DNA of 24,349 nt, taken from the IMG/VR virus record IMGVR_UViG_3300009164_002862, positions 1 to 24,349 of that record; one strand, written 5' to 3'. This document shows positions 5,266 to 11,185 of this stretch, piece after piece. The DNA is from a virus. Position 1 is the first letter of the stretch. Every line of letters starts with the position of its first letter. The translations under genes and the position numbers were made by a program. The notes under the pieces were generated by a model that was given only the letters and a program-made list of their open reading frames with translations, searched no databases and was not told the origin of the DNA.

Positions 5266-5611
5266 GGGTTTTGTTAAAAAAGGTTGGGGCCACGAATTAA
5301 TCTGGGCTACTAACGATAAGTATTGCGGCAAGTTGATGAAGTTCAACAAAGGTGCAAAATTTAGTATGCACTTTCATTCTGAAAAAGATGAATCATGGTA
5401 TGTACTTGATGGGATATTCTTTGTTAAATGGATTGATACCAAAACAGCCAAAGAACAAATTAAGTATCTTAAAGCTGGTGATACTTGGCACAATCCCCCA
5501 TGCTTACCACATCAATTGGTTTGTCAGGAAGAAGGCACTATTATTGAAGTTAGTACTCCTGATTCGGTAGAAGATAATTATAGGGTTGCACCTGGAGATA
5601 GTCAAGCATGA
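5255..5611 (+). CDS. Cupin-domain protein, possible sugar-phosphate isomerase
   Basis: A 118-residue single cupin: motif 1 GAKFSMHFHSEKDESWYVLD (about 33-52) supplies metal ligands H39, H41 and E46, and motif 2 (GDTWHNPPCLPHQLV, near 75-89) supplies the fourth His. The sequence WGHELIWA and the YVLDG/PP-x-x-PHQL pattern resemble sugar-phosphate isomerase or epimerase cupins of polysaccharide clusters. Its place between the heptose kinase and the phosphatase/epimerase genes suggests it makes or shapes the heptose precursor; no GmhA-type sedoheptulose-7-phosphate isomerase is visible, so a stand-in role is conceivable but unproven. It overlaps the kinase gene by 11 nt and the next gene by 4 nt. 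Confidence 0.75.
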   Translation: MRLEGFVKKGWGHELIWATNDKYCGKLMKFNKGAKFSMHFHSEKDESWYVLDGIFFVKWIDTKTAKEQIKYLKAGDTWHNPPCLPHQLVCQEEGTIIEVSTPDSVEDNYRVAPGDSQA

Positions 5612-5922
5612 AATACATTGTAGATATTGATGGAACAATTTGCAATAATACATTTGGTGATTATCATAGTGCTCAACCTTTTGTAGATCGAATTGCACAT
5701 TTTAATAAACTGTTTGATAAAGGACATGAGATTCATTATTGGACAGCAAGAGGCGGCAATTCTGGTATTGATTGGACAACCCTTACAAGACAACAATTTG
5801 CCAATTGGCAAGTTAAGTATACAACATTAAAATTAGGTAAACCCGCATACGATATTTGGATCGATGATAAAGCGGTAAACAGCGAGGTATATTACAATGA
5901 GAATATTGCTAACAGGCCATAG
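5608..5922 (+). CDS. Small HAD-superfamily phosphatase, possible GmhB stand-in
   Basis: A 104-residue HAD-fold protein: MKYIVDIDGTICNN gives motif I (nucleophile D6 and D8), HYWTARGG supplies motif II (Thr), and YDIWIDDKA gives the motif IV acidic pair. Lys between them (for example in KLGKPAYD) could serve motif III. It is much smaller than GmhB (about 190 residues) and resembles the cap-less HAD proteins of capsule and sugar clusters. In ADP-heptose synthesis a phosphatase must remove the C7 phosphate between the kinase and nucleotidyltransferase steps, and this gene sits in exactly that company. That substrate is inferred from context only. It shares ATGA with the cupin gene stop and overlaps hldD by 26 nt. 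Confidence 0.75.
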   Translation: MKYIVDIDGTICNNTFGDYHSAQPFVDRIAHFNKLFDKGHEIHYWTARGGNSGIDWTTLTRQQFANWQVKYTTLKLGKPAYDIWIDDKAVNSEVYYNENIANRP

Positions 5923-6676
5923 AGGATTTATTGGTTCTAGACTATTGACAGCCTTGCAGGGTCGAGGCGATGATGTTACTACGTATGAATTTGACGATGG
6001 CGTAAGACCCGGTGTTATGGATTTTGAGTGGGTTATTCATGCTGGTGCGATCAGTTCAACAACAGAAAAAGATATTGATAAAGTACTAAGACAAAATTAC
6101 GAATTCTCTATGGACTTATACGACGAGTGTAAGACATTCGGAATTAATTTACAGTATTCTAGTTCTGCTAGTGTGTATGGATTGAATAAAGAGTTTTGTG
6201 AAAATTCTCCGTTGGATCCAAGAACGCCTTATGCTTGGTCAAAGTATTTGTTTGAAAGATATGTAAAACAACATCATCATGATAGCCCTACTGTGCAAGG
6301 ATTTAGATATTTTAATGTATGGGCCTGGGAAGGTGAAGAACATAAAGGCAATCAGGCAAGTCCATTTGCTCAGTTTAAGAGACAAGCGTTAGAAACAGGT
6401 AAGATTAAGTTATTTGAGAATAGTGAAAATTATCGCAGAGACTTTGTTCATGTGGACACTATTGTAGATTATCATTTAAAGTTCTTGGAATCAAGTAGAT
6501 CTGGAATCTTTAATATGGGCACAGGTAAAACTATGAGTTTTTATGATGTTGCGGATATGGTTGCAGAAGAATATCATGCGGAGATTGAAATAATCCCGAT
6601 GCCAGAAATTTTAAAGTCAAGTTATCAGGAGTATACTTGTGCAGATATGCGCAAGACAAATGAAGTAGTATTGTAA
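5897..6676 (+). CDS. hldD: ADP-L-glycero-D-manno-heptose 6-epimerase (HldD-like), C-terminally short
   Basis: A 259-residue extended short-chain dehydrogenase/reductase. TGHRGFIG (6-13) is the NAD(P)-binding glycine motif; SSSASVYG (88-95) and Y112-x-x-x-K116 in PYAWSKYLFERY form the catalytic triad. Specific HldD features are HAGAISSTTE, GFRYFNVW, EGEEHKGNQASPFAQF, KLFENSENYRRDFVHV, GIFNMGTGK and the YQEYTCADMRK stretch, so the call rests on more than the fold. HldD converts ADP-D-glycero- to ADP-L-glycero-beta-D-manno-heptose. Bacterial HldD has about 310 residues; this one stops soon after the DMRKT stretch, losing roughly the last 25-30 residues, and has a shorter N-terminal half. tRNA-Gly begins two bases after the stop. 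Confidence 0.88.
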   Translation: MRILLTGHRGFIGSRLLTALQGRGDDVTTYEFDDGVRPGVMDFEWVIHAGAISSTTEKDIDKVLRQNYEFSMDLYDECKTFGINLQYSSSASVYGLNKEFCENSPLDPRTPYAWSKYLFERYVKQHHHDSPTVQGFRYFNVWAWEGEEHKGNQASPFAQFKRQALETGKIKLFENSENYRRDFVHVDTIVDYHLKFLESSRSGIFNMGTGKTMSFYDVADMVAEEYHAEIEIIPMPEILKSSYQEYTCADMRKTNEVVL

Positions 6677-6678
6677 AT

Positions 6679-6752
6679 GCGGGGTTGGCATATTGGTTGT
6701 GTCCTAGCCTTCCAAGCTAGTCAAAGGAGTTCGATTCTCCTACCCCGCTCCA
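6679..6752 (+). tRNA. tRNA-Gly (anticodon TCC)
   Basis: Acceptor GCGGGGT/ACCCCGC, anticodon stem CTAGC/GCTAG with loop CTTCCAA, T-arm AGGAG-TTCGATT-CTCCT, encoded CCA. The terminal A of CCA is also the first base of the AGGA ribosome site of the gene at 6762. Confidence 0.95.
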
Positions 6753-6761
6753 GGAATAAAA

Positions 6762-7232
6762 ATGAAATTCGATTTCGTAAAAATTAAAGAGTATATTGAT
6801 GCTCAAGGTCCAGATACAAAAATTTATATTGGTTGCGATTCAGAACGTTTCCGTAAAAATGATATGTGGTTTGCCGATTATACTTTGGCAATTGTAGTTC
6901 ATATAGATGGTAAACATGGTTGTAAAATTTTTGGGGAAGTTCAAACCGAAAAAGATTATGACCAGCGTAAAAACAAACCTCGTATGCGTTTGATGAATGA
7001 AGTAATTAAAATTGCAAATTTATATCTTGAATTAGAAAAACTAATTGATGATAGACCAATCGAAGTTCATTTAGATATTAACCCAGATGAAATGTTTGGC
7101 TCTTCTTGCGTTGTAAGTGAAGCCATTGGGTATATTAAGGGTATGTGTAATGTGGTTCCTTTTGTCAAACCAAAAGCATTCGCGGCAACATACTGTGCAG
7201 ATCGTTTAAAAGAAATCGTAAAGGTAGCATAA
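6762..7232 (+). CDS. DUF458/YkuK-like RNase H-fold protein
   Basis: A 156-residue protein resembling Bacillus YkuK (DUF458), a family predicted to have an RNase H-related fold. Visible elements are IYIGCDSER (21-29, with D26 as likely first acidic residue), the strand TLAIVVHI, the helix MRLMNEVIKIAN, the strand EVHLDINPDE (second acidic cluster), SSCVVSEAIGYIKGM and a terminal KPKAFAATYCADRLK. Nuclease activity is a prediction for the family and has not, to my knowledge, been shown. The ribosome site AGGA overlaps the CCA end of tRNA-Gly. The stop overlaps the next start as TAATG, so the two are co-translated. Confidence 0.75.
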   Translation: MKFDFVKIKEYIDAQGPDTKIYIGCDSERFRKNDMWFADYTLAIVVHIDGKHGCKIFGEVQTEKDYDQRKNKPRMRLMNEVIKIANLYLELEKLIDDRPIEVHLDINPDEMFGSSCVVSEAIGYIKGMCNVVPFVKPKAFAATYCADRLKEIVKVA

Positions 7233-7453
7233 TGTCAAATCAAATTACATCAGAAGATGCAGTTAACATGGTAGGTAATCGTTATGATCTGGTGCTAATT
7301 GCATCAGCTCGCGCCAGAGAATTGCGCAAAGGATATGCACCAAAAATTGATGCAAAACATCATAAGCCAATCGTAACTGCTTTGAATGAAGTTGAGCAGG
7401 GTTTTATTGGTAGAGAATATTTGAATAAGGTCAAGAAGCCACAAAAAGGCTAA
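7232..7453 (+). CDS. rpoZ-like: RNA polymerase omega subunit-like protein
   Basis: A 73-residue protein matching the bacterial omega subunit along most of its length: [20 protein letters not shown] (5-24) corresponds to the family's [31 protein letters not shown] to ARRARQMQ-x-G, and [15 protein letters not shown] to KTTVIALREIEEGLI. Omega clamps the beta-prime subunit and aids RNA polymerase assembly; in many bacteria it forms part of a (p)ppGpp site. It keeps the MGNRYDLV-type core and is shorter than E. coli omega (91), ending soon after [10 protein letters not shown]. A phage copy could replace or compete with host omega to retune polymerase. It starts in TAATG with the YkuK-like gene. 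Confidence 0.88.
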   Translation: [73 protein letters not shown]

Positions 7454-7461
7454 CTAAGTGC

Positions 7462-7490
7462 TTGACAGATACAGCTAAATGCTGTATAAT
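7462..7490 (+). promoter_or_regulatory. Consensus sigma70 promoter for the winged-helix gene
   Basis: TTGACA (7462-7467), 17-bp spacer, TATAAT (7485-7490). It lies just after the omega-like stop and reads toward the gene at 7566 through a leader of about 68 nt. Confidence 0.85.
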
Positions 7491-7499
7491 AGTTATATA

Positions 7500-7524
7500 C
7501 AGTAATGTAAGGTCGCCGTTACTG
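7500..7524 (+). promoter_or_regulatory. Leader inverted repeat (possible operator or attenuator)
   Basis: CAGTAA (7500-7505) and TTACTG (7519-7524) form a 6-bp inverted repeat with a 13-nt loop starting at about the expected transcription start of the 7462-7490 promoter. The distance fits an operator for the downstream DNA-binding protein, or an RNA hairpin in its leader. Autoregulation is inference only. Confidence 0.35.
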
Positions 7525-7565
7525 ATATATTTTGAAGCGACTGTTTTATTTAATGGAGATATTAT

Positions 7566-7817
7566 ATGGTTAAAGACCGTGTATTGAAAGTTCTTTTGTC
7601 TGGTCGTCAATTCACACCCGCCCAATTGGCAGGTTTGACTGGCACTTCTGAGGGCAGCGTTCGTCCTCGTATCAGTGAGCTTCGTTCTGAAGGTCACGCA
7701 ATCTATACCAATTCTACTAAGAATGGTAAAACAGCATATCGCTTGGGTACCCCATCCCGCACAATGGTAGCAGCAGCTTATGCTACTATGGGTAGCGATG
7801 CTTTCACTCGTGCTTAA
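7566..7817 (+). CDS. Winged helix-turn-helix DNA-binding protein
   Basis: An 83-residue protein with a clear HTH: VLKVLLSGRQFTPAQLAGLT (helices 1-2), GTSEGSVRPRISELRSEGHA (turn and recognition helix), then a wing with YTNSTKNGKTAYRLG. The recognition helix SVRPRISELRSEG resembles the MarR/ArsR-like pattern of splitting DNA-binding helix and wing. The C-terminal 20 residues (TMVAAAYATMGSDAFTRA) are alanine-rich. I know similar short phage proteins but not their targets. Strong ribosome site GGAGA at 7555. It stands alone behind its own consensus promoter and a leader inverted repeat, as expected for an abundant early regulator. Confidence 0.8.
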   Translation: MVKDRVLKVLLSGRQFTPAQLAGLTGTSEGSVRPRISELRSEGHAIYTNSTKNGKTAYRLGTPSRTMVAAAYATMGSDAFTRA

Positions 7818-7830
7818 TTAACTCGAGTCG

Positions 7831-7888
7831 AACACTTCTACCATTCGAGCCACATTCGACAAAGTGTTTCCGCATGGCGTAAGCGGAA
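7831..7888 (+). terminator. Hairpin cluster after the HTH gene, possible terminator
   Basis: Two palindromes in tandem: AACACTT (7831-7837) with AAGTGTT (7862-7868), then TTCCGC (7868-7873) with GCGGAA (7883-7888) followed by TAAATTTT. The second could be a weak intrinsic terminator, though its loop is 9 nt and the T-run is interrupted. The direct repeat CATTCGA lies inside the first loop. Confidence 0.35.
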
Positions 7889-7906
7889 TAAATTTTAAAG
7901 TATATC

Positions 7907-8197
7907 ATGCCATTATTCATCGTTGAAACTATTACTACATTTCGTCATTATTATGCTATTGAATGCGAATCAGCTGAGCATGCTGAAGATACAGTTGTAA
8001 TGGAAGAAGCCACAGAACTAGACCAAAAATGTTTAGGCGAGACTATTGTATCAACTAGAGAAATTACTCTAGCAGAATATGATAGGCTTGCAAGAGAAAG
8101 CATAAATGGTCATTTAGGTGACAGAATGATTCATAAAGTAGATTACGATAATCATACTCAACCTAATCACGCAAGTAATGTAGATGGTTATGTATAA
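7907..8197 (+). CDS. Uncharacterised phage protein, 96 aa
   Basis: A 96-residue acidic protein beginning MPLFIVETITTFRHYYAIEC. The first 55 residues alternate strand-helix-strand (FIVETIT, YYAIECESAEHAEDTVVM, ETIVSTREIT), like a small ferredoxin-like fold; the sequence ESAEHAEDTV is a helix. The tail (HKVDYDNHTQPNHASNV) is polar. I recall similar proteins in other large phages, always without known function. No good ribosome site is visible. It overlaps the next gene by 14 nt. Confidence 0.7.
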   Translation: MPLFIVETITTFRHYYAIECESAEHAEDTVVMEEATELDQKCLGETIVSTREITLAEYDRLARESINGHLGDRMIHKVDYDNHTQPNHASNVDGYV

Positions 8198-8750
8198 TTT
8201 TGAAGATCCTAAAGTTCGTAAAGAAGCAAAACGTCTACATCAGATCAGACGTTTAGATGCCAGACCACTTACTACAGAAGAAGACGCTCTTGCTACAGCA
8301 TTTGGTAAATGGGATTATCAAAAGAAAAAAGAGAGCTTAACTCCTGAGCAAAAAGCGGCAATTAGAGTCAAAACTCGTATTGCGAATAGAGCAAAGAAAG
8401 CATCTCCTGAAAAATTCGGTATTACTGAATACGTTGCTCTAAAGAATCGAGTTGCCGCTCATGAGAAAAAGGGTCGTAAGATGTCGTTTAATCTTACTCC
8501 ACAATATATTCAGAGTAAGTTCGACGCATGCGAAGGTAAATGTGCTATTACTAAACTTCCTTTTAGTATGGAACTTGGCACAAAGGGAAATCGAAACCCA
8601 TTCCGTCCTAGCGTAGATCGTATTAACTCTAAAAAGGGTTATGTCAAAGGCAATATTCAAATTATTTTGGCAATTGTTAACACTATGAAGATGGATTATA
8701 CTGATGATGTACTACATCCTGTAATTAAAGCATGGAATACTAACATCTAA
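8184..8750 (+). CDS. HNH-type endonuclease, probable free-standing homing type
   Basis: A 188-residue protein with a basic, helical N-terminal half (Lys/Arg-rich, 10-100) and a C-terminal HNH-like nuclease core: CEGKCAITKLPFSME (116-130) with two Cys, RPSVDRINSKKGYVKGNIQI (141-160) as the core beta-beta-alpha motif, and VNTMKMDYTDDVL. Phage HNH enzymes of this kind carry D-R-I-x-S-x-x-GY...N-x-Q. The usual first His is not apparent; D145 and N157 occupy the metal-site region. It may be a homing endonuclease or a phage-encoded nuclease against competitors. Two start codons are possible (8184 and 8190); the first overlaps the preceding gene. Confidence 0.75.
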   Translation: MVMYNFEDPKVRKEAKRLHQIRRLDARPLTTEEDALATAFGKWDYQKKKESLTPEQKAAIRVKTRIANRAKKASPEKFGITEYVALKNRVAAHEKKGRKMSFNLTPQYIQSKFDACEGKCAITKLPFSMELGTKGNRNPFRPSVDRINSKKGYVKGNIQIILAIVNTMKMDYTDDVLHPVIKAWNTNI

Positions 8751-8761
8751 TTTTGGTTTAT

Positions 8762-8769
8762 TATAAATA
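8762..8769 (+). promoter_or_regulatory. Late promoter TATAAATA
   Basis: Exact T4 late octamer, 27 nt from the ATG at 8797; continues as TATAAATAATT. It starts the virion module. In T4, such boxes are read by gp55-programmed RNA polymerase. Confidence 0.75.
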
Positions 8770-8796
8770 ATTAATCAATTATAGTTGGAGCAATAG

Positions 8797-9225
8797 ATGA
8801 GATCTTTACATGAATCAATCGCAGGTATGTTATTGGGAAAAATCATTAATGAAAATCACGATGAAATTGTTAAGCATTTGAATAGCTCCGCTGGTCCTCA
8901 TATTGGTGGAGAAACACCGGCATTTACCCATGGTTCAGGTGCAAATAAAGATGTGCCCGCAGAACCCAAACATACTTCTCCTGTAAAAGATCATTATTAC
9001 CACCAAGGACAATTTGCTACAGGTGGTGCAGACGAGCAACATGAACACCATATTACAGTAAGTCATCATGCTGATAATACTGCAACTGTTCAACATTCCT
9101 CATATCGTCAAAAATGGTCTGACAGAGCACAAGATTATAATGACTCTGAAAAACATAAAGAAAAGCATTTTAAAGATTTGCCATCTGCAATAGCACACGT
9201 TAAAACTCTGCATACTCCAGAGTAA
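8797..9225 (+). CDS. His-rich late protein, tandem paralogue A
   Basis: A 142-residue protein with 18 histidines (about 13%). The N-terminus MRSLHESIAGMLLGKIINEN is amphipathic; a polar middle holds KHTSPVKDHYYH and HHITVSHHADNTA; the C-terminus is FKDLPSAIAHVKTLH. The next gene is a clear paralogue with the same three blocks. I do not recognise the family. His clusters could bind metal, but no defined site can be assigned. Late promoter and strong ribosome site (TTGGAG) point to production during virion assembly. The SLHES start is a weaker match to the capsid-targeting pattern than those of the following genes. Confidence 0.75.
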   Translation: MRSLHESIAGMLLGKIINENHDEIVKHLNSSAGPHIGGETPAFTHGSGANKDVPAEPKHTSPVKDHYYHQGQFATGGADEQHEHHITVSHHADNTATVQHSSYRQKWSDRAQDYNDSEKHKEKHFKDLPSAIAHVKTLHTPE

Positions 9226-9229
9226 TTCT

Positions 9230-9237
9230 GATAAATA
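9230..9237 (+). promoter_or_regulatory. Late promoter GATAAATA
   Basis: One-base variant of the late octamer, 25 nt from the ATG at 9263 and followed by the same 15-bp leader segment (ATAGTTGGAGCAATA, 9247-9261) that precedes the paralogue at 8797 (8781-8795). Promoter and leader were evidently duplicated with the gene. Confidence 0.65.
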
Positions 9238-9262
9238 ATATCAAACATAGTTGGAGCAATAA

Positions 9263-9688
9263 ATGAGCACATTATACGAATCAATTGCAGGTATCCTGTT
9301 AGGAGAATCAGTTCCTATCAATCATCATGAGGAAGTTGTTAAAAAATTAAATGCTGCTAGCGGAAACAAAATACACGGAGAGACTCCTAATTTTACTCAT
9401 TTATCAGGTGATTCGGCCCGGAAACAGATCGAACCAGAAGATAAACCAAAGCATAAGTCTCCAATAAAAGATCATTATTTCCATGAACACGAGAACCAGG
9501 CGTATAATGTTCATGTTAGTCATCATAAAGATAATACCGCATCTGTTAAGATTGTTCATTATAAACAAGCCGGTAGTAACAAGACTTGGTCCGGGCAAGG
9601 TGACCAAGATGAGCATGTTCATGAAAAACACCTTAAAGATTTGCCTTCTGCAATAGCACACGTTAAAGCTCTGCATACTTCTAAGTAA
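9263..9688 (+). CDS. His-rich late protein, tandem paralogue B
   Basis: A 141-residue paralogue of the preceding gene: LYESIAGILLGE, HGETPNFTH, HKSPIKDHYFH, VHVSHHKDNTASV and HLKDLPSAIAHVKALHT line up in order. It holds 17 histidines. The 3' ends are unusually similar at DNA level (9635-9679 against 9172-9216, 43 of 45 bases), while the middles have diverged, which suggests gene conversion or strong constraint on the C-terminus. Function unknown; with its own late promoter and an intrinsic terminator behind it, it closes a two-gene late unit. Confidence 0.75.
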   Translation: MSTLYESIAGILLGESVPINHHEEVVKKLNAASGNKIHGETPNFTHLSGDSARKQIEPEDKPKHKSPIKDHYFHEHENQAYNVHVSHHKDNTASVKIVHYKQAGSNKTWSGQGDQDEHVHEKHLKDLPSAIAHVKALHTSK

Positions 9689-9699
9689 TATACTAAATT

Positions 9700-9723
9700 A
9701 AGCCGGCGTTTTCGCCGGTTTCC
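9700..9723 (+). terminator. Intrinsic terminator
   Basis: AAGCCGGCG-TTTT-CGCCGGTTT: a perfect 6-bp GC stem (9703-9708/9713-9718) extended by one G-T and two A-T pairs, four-base loop and a T-tract. It ends the His-rich paralogue unit before the next late promoter. Confidence 0.85.
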
Positions 9724-9747
9724 TACGAGTTCCGCAACTTTAATTTA

Positions 9748-9755
9748 TATAAATA
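9748..9755 (+). promoter_or_regulatory. Late promoter TATAAATA
   Basis: Exact late octamer 29 nt from the ATG at 9785, downstream of the terminator at 9700-9723. It would drive the genes from 9785 to at least 12926, which overlap each other. Confidence 0.72.
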
Positions 9756-9784
9756 TAAGTATAATTCGTTTCAATGGACTCAAA

Positions 9785-11185
9785 ATGCAAGAATTAATCA
9801 CATTCAAGGCGTATAATGCGCTTATCGAATCTCATGATTTCTCAAACCTAACCCCGTATCACAGTTATTCCACAGATGATGGACATAATGTAGACGTGCA
9901 TATCTTTCGCAATGGGGATCATAAAACCGCAATATTTCACAATAAAAGTTTAGACGCAATTACAAAGATTGTGGCCTTTCCGCATTCTTCTAATTTAAGT
10001 AAAGAAGAATTAATGCATGCAGGAAAAGAAGTTCAACAAAATGATCTTAAGGAATCTACAGAATTTATTCAAGAAAAAATGCAGACGTTGGCTCCTAGTG
10101 CAGGAGAACCTGCAACTAAACTAGATAACGATCCTGCAGGAAAAATTGCTGAGATTCATTTGTATAAAGAATTAGTAAATCATAGGCATAAACAAGCTGG
10201 AAGTTTTGGGTCTAAAGAACATAAATTTGAATTAAAACAGCATGATGATGAATTAACTAAAATTACTAAAGACCAAGATCAAAATCAAGTGGCTGTTAGA
10301 GCAGCCCACGGTAAAGCAATGGCAGCTGCTGTAATTAAGCATGTAGAAGAACATCATCCAGGTGCAACAATATCTCGTATAGGTAGAACATCAAAAGTCG
10401 GAGATATTGGTAGATTTACAAAAGGTGTACATACTGATGGTCAAGAAAATCCATCAGATGTAACTTTAGATTTAAAACATTCAGACGGAGAACAATCTTA
10501 TTTAGGAGTGTCTGCAAAGTCCACGGGCAAATCCTCCGGCAATATTACAGCAAAAAATCCCGGAGTTGCCGGACAAGATGAATTTTTATCCGGCGGACCT
10601 GCAACACGAAAATCTCAAGCAAACGAAATTGCCATGGCAGGTAAAGAAAAAATACTTAAAAAATGGAAAATGGATCATTTACCCGCTAGATCTAAAACAG
10701 GAGATTCTATACACGCAAGAGTTACCGACCCAGACCCTAAAACAGGCAAACCCGTAGTTAATGAACTTGGCAAAAAAATGAATGTGGATTTTAAACAAAA
10801 TAATGAAGAAACCGCGCGAGAATTGCAGATACAATTAGAACACCTTATGTCAAAGGGAGCAAAGGGTCATCAACATATAGCAAAATGGTTACATAATAAT
10901 TTAGTATCAGATAAAGGTATGACTTGGATCAAAGCAACAGGACATGGAAAAGAACTTAGTAAAGTCCATGCAGTAGTTAAACATGGAAGCGAGTCTCCAC
11001 TAAGTGATATCTTAAAAAATAAGAATACAAAATTTGCAATACATCGATCAGGATCAGCCGTGACACTACATAAGGTTGAGAAAGACGGCACACATACTCA
11101 AATTGTTCGAGTAGCAACAAAACCAAATTCGCACGGGGCATATTCAAGCCAAATGTATAATTTTACACCATCGAGTAATTTCTAA
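9785..11185 (+). CDS. Late protein with possible PD-(D/E)XK nuclease-like core, 466 aa
   Basis: A 466-residue hydrophilic protein. Residues 119-132 (GKIAEIHLYKELVN) give a helix with Glu at 123, residues 222-231 (NPSDVTLDLK) a strand with Asp at 225, and residues 239-247 (YLGVSAKST) a strand ending in S-x-K; Glu-Asp-(S)xK in that order is the arrangement of PD-(D/E)XK nucleases, with Ser replacing the usual acidic residue. This is a hypothesis, not an identification. The following lysine/glycine-rich part and C-terminal IHRSGSAVTLHKVEKDG...IVRVATKPN hairpin are unassigned. N-terminus MQELITFKAYNALIE has an L-I-E triplet like a T4 prohead-protease site. It ends in TAATG with the ligase-like gene. 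Confidence 0.7.
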   Translation: MQELITFKAYNALIESHDFSNLTPYHSYSTDDGHNVDVHIFRNGDHKTAIFHNKSLDAITKIVAFPHSSNLSKEELMHAGKEVQQNDLKESTEFIQEKMQTLAPSAGEPATKLDNDPAGKIAEIHLYKELVNHRHKQAGSFGSKEHKFELKQHDDELTKITKDQDQNQVAVRAAHGKAMAAAVIKHVEEHHPGATISRIGRTSKVGDIGRFTKGVHTDGQENPSDVTLDLKHSDGEQSYLGVSAKSTGKSSGNITAKNPGVAGQDEFLSGGPATRKSQANEIAMAGKEKILKKWKMDHLPARSKTGDSIHARVTDPDPKTGKPVVNELGKKMNVDFKQNNEETARELQIQLEHLMSKGAKGHQHIAKWLHNNLVSDKGMTWIKATGHGKELSKVHAVVKHGSESPLSDILKNKNTKFAIHRSGSAVTLHKVEKDGTHTQIVRVATKPNSHGAYSSQMYNFTPSSNF

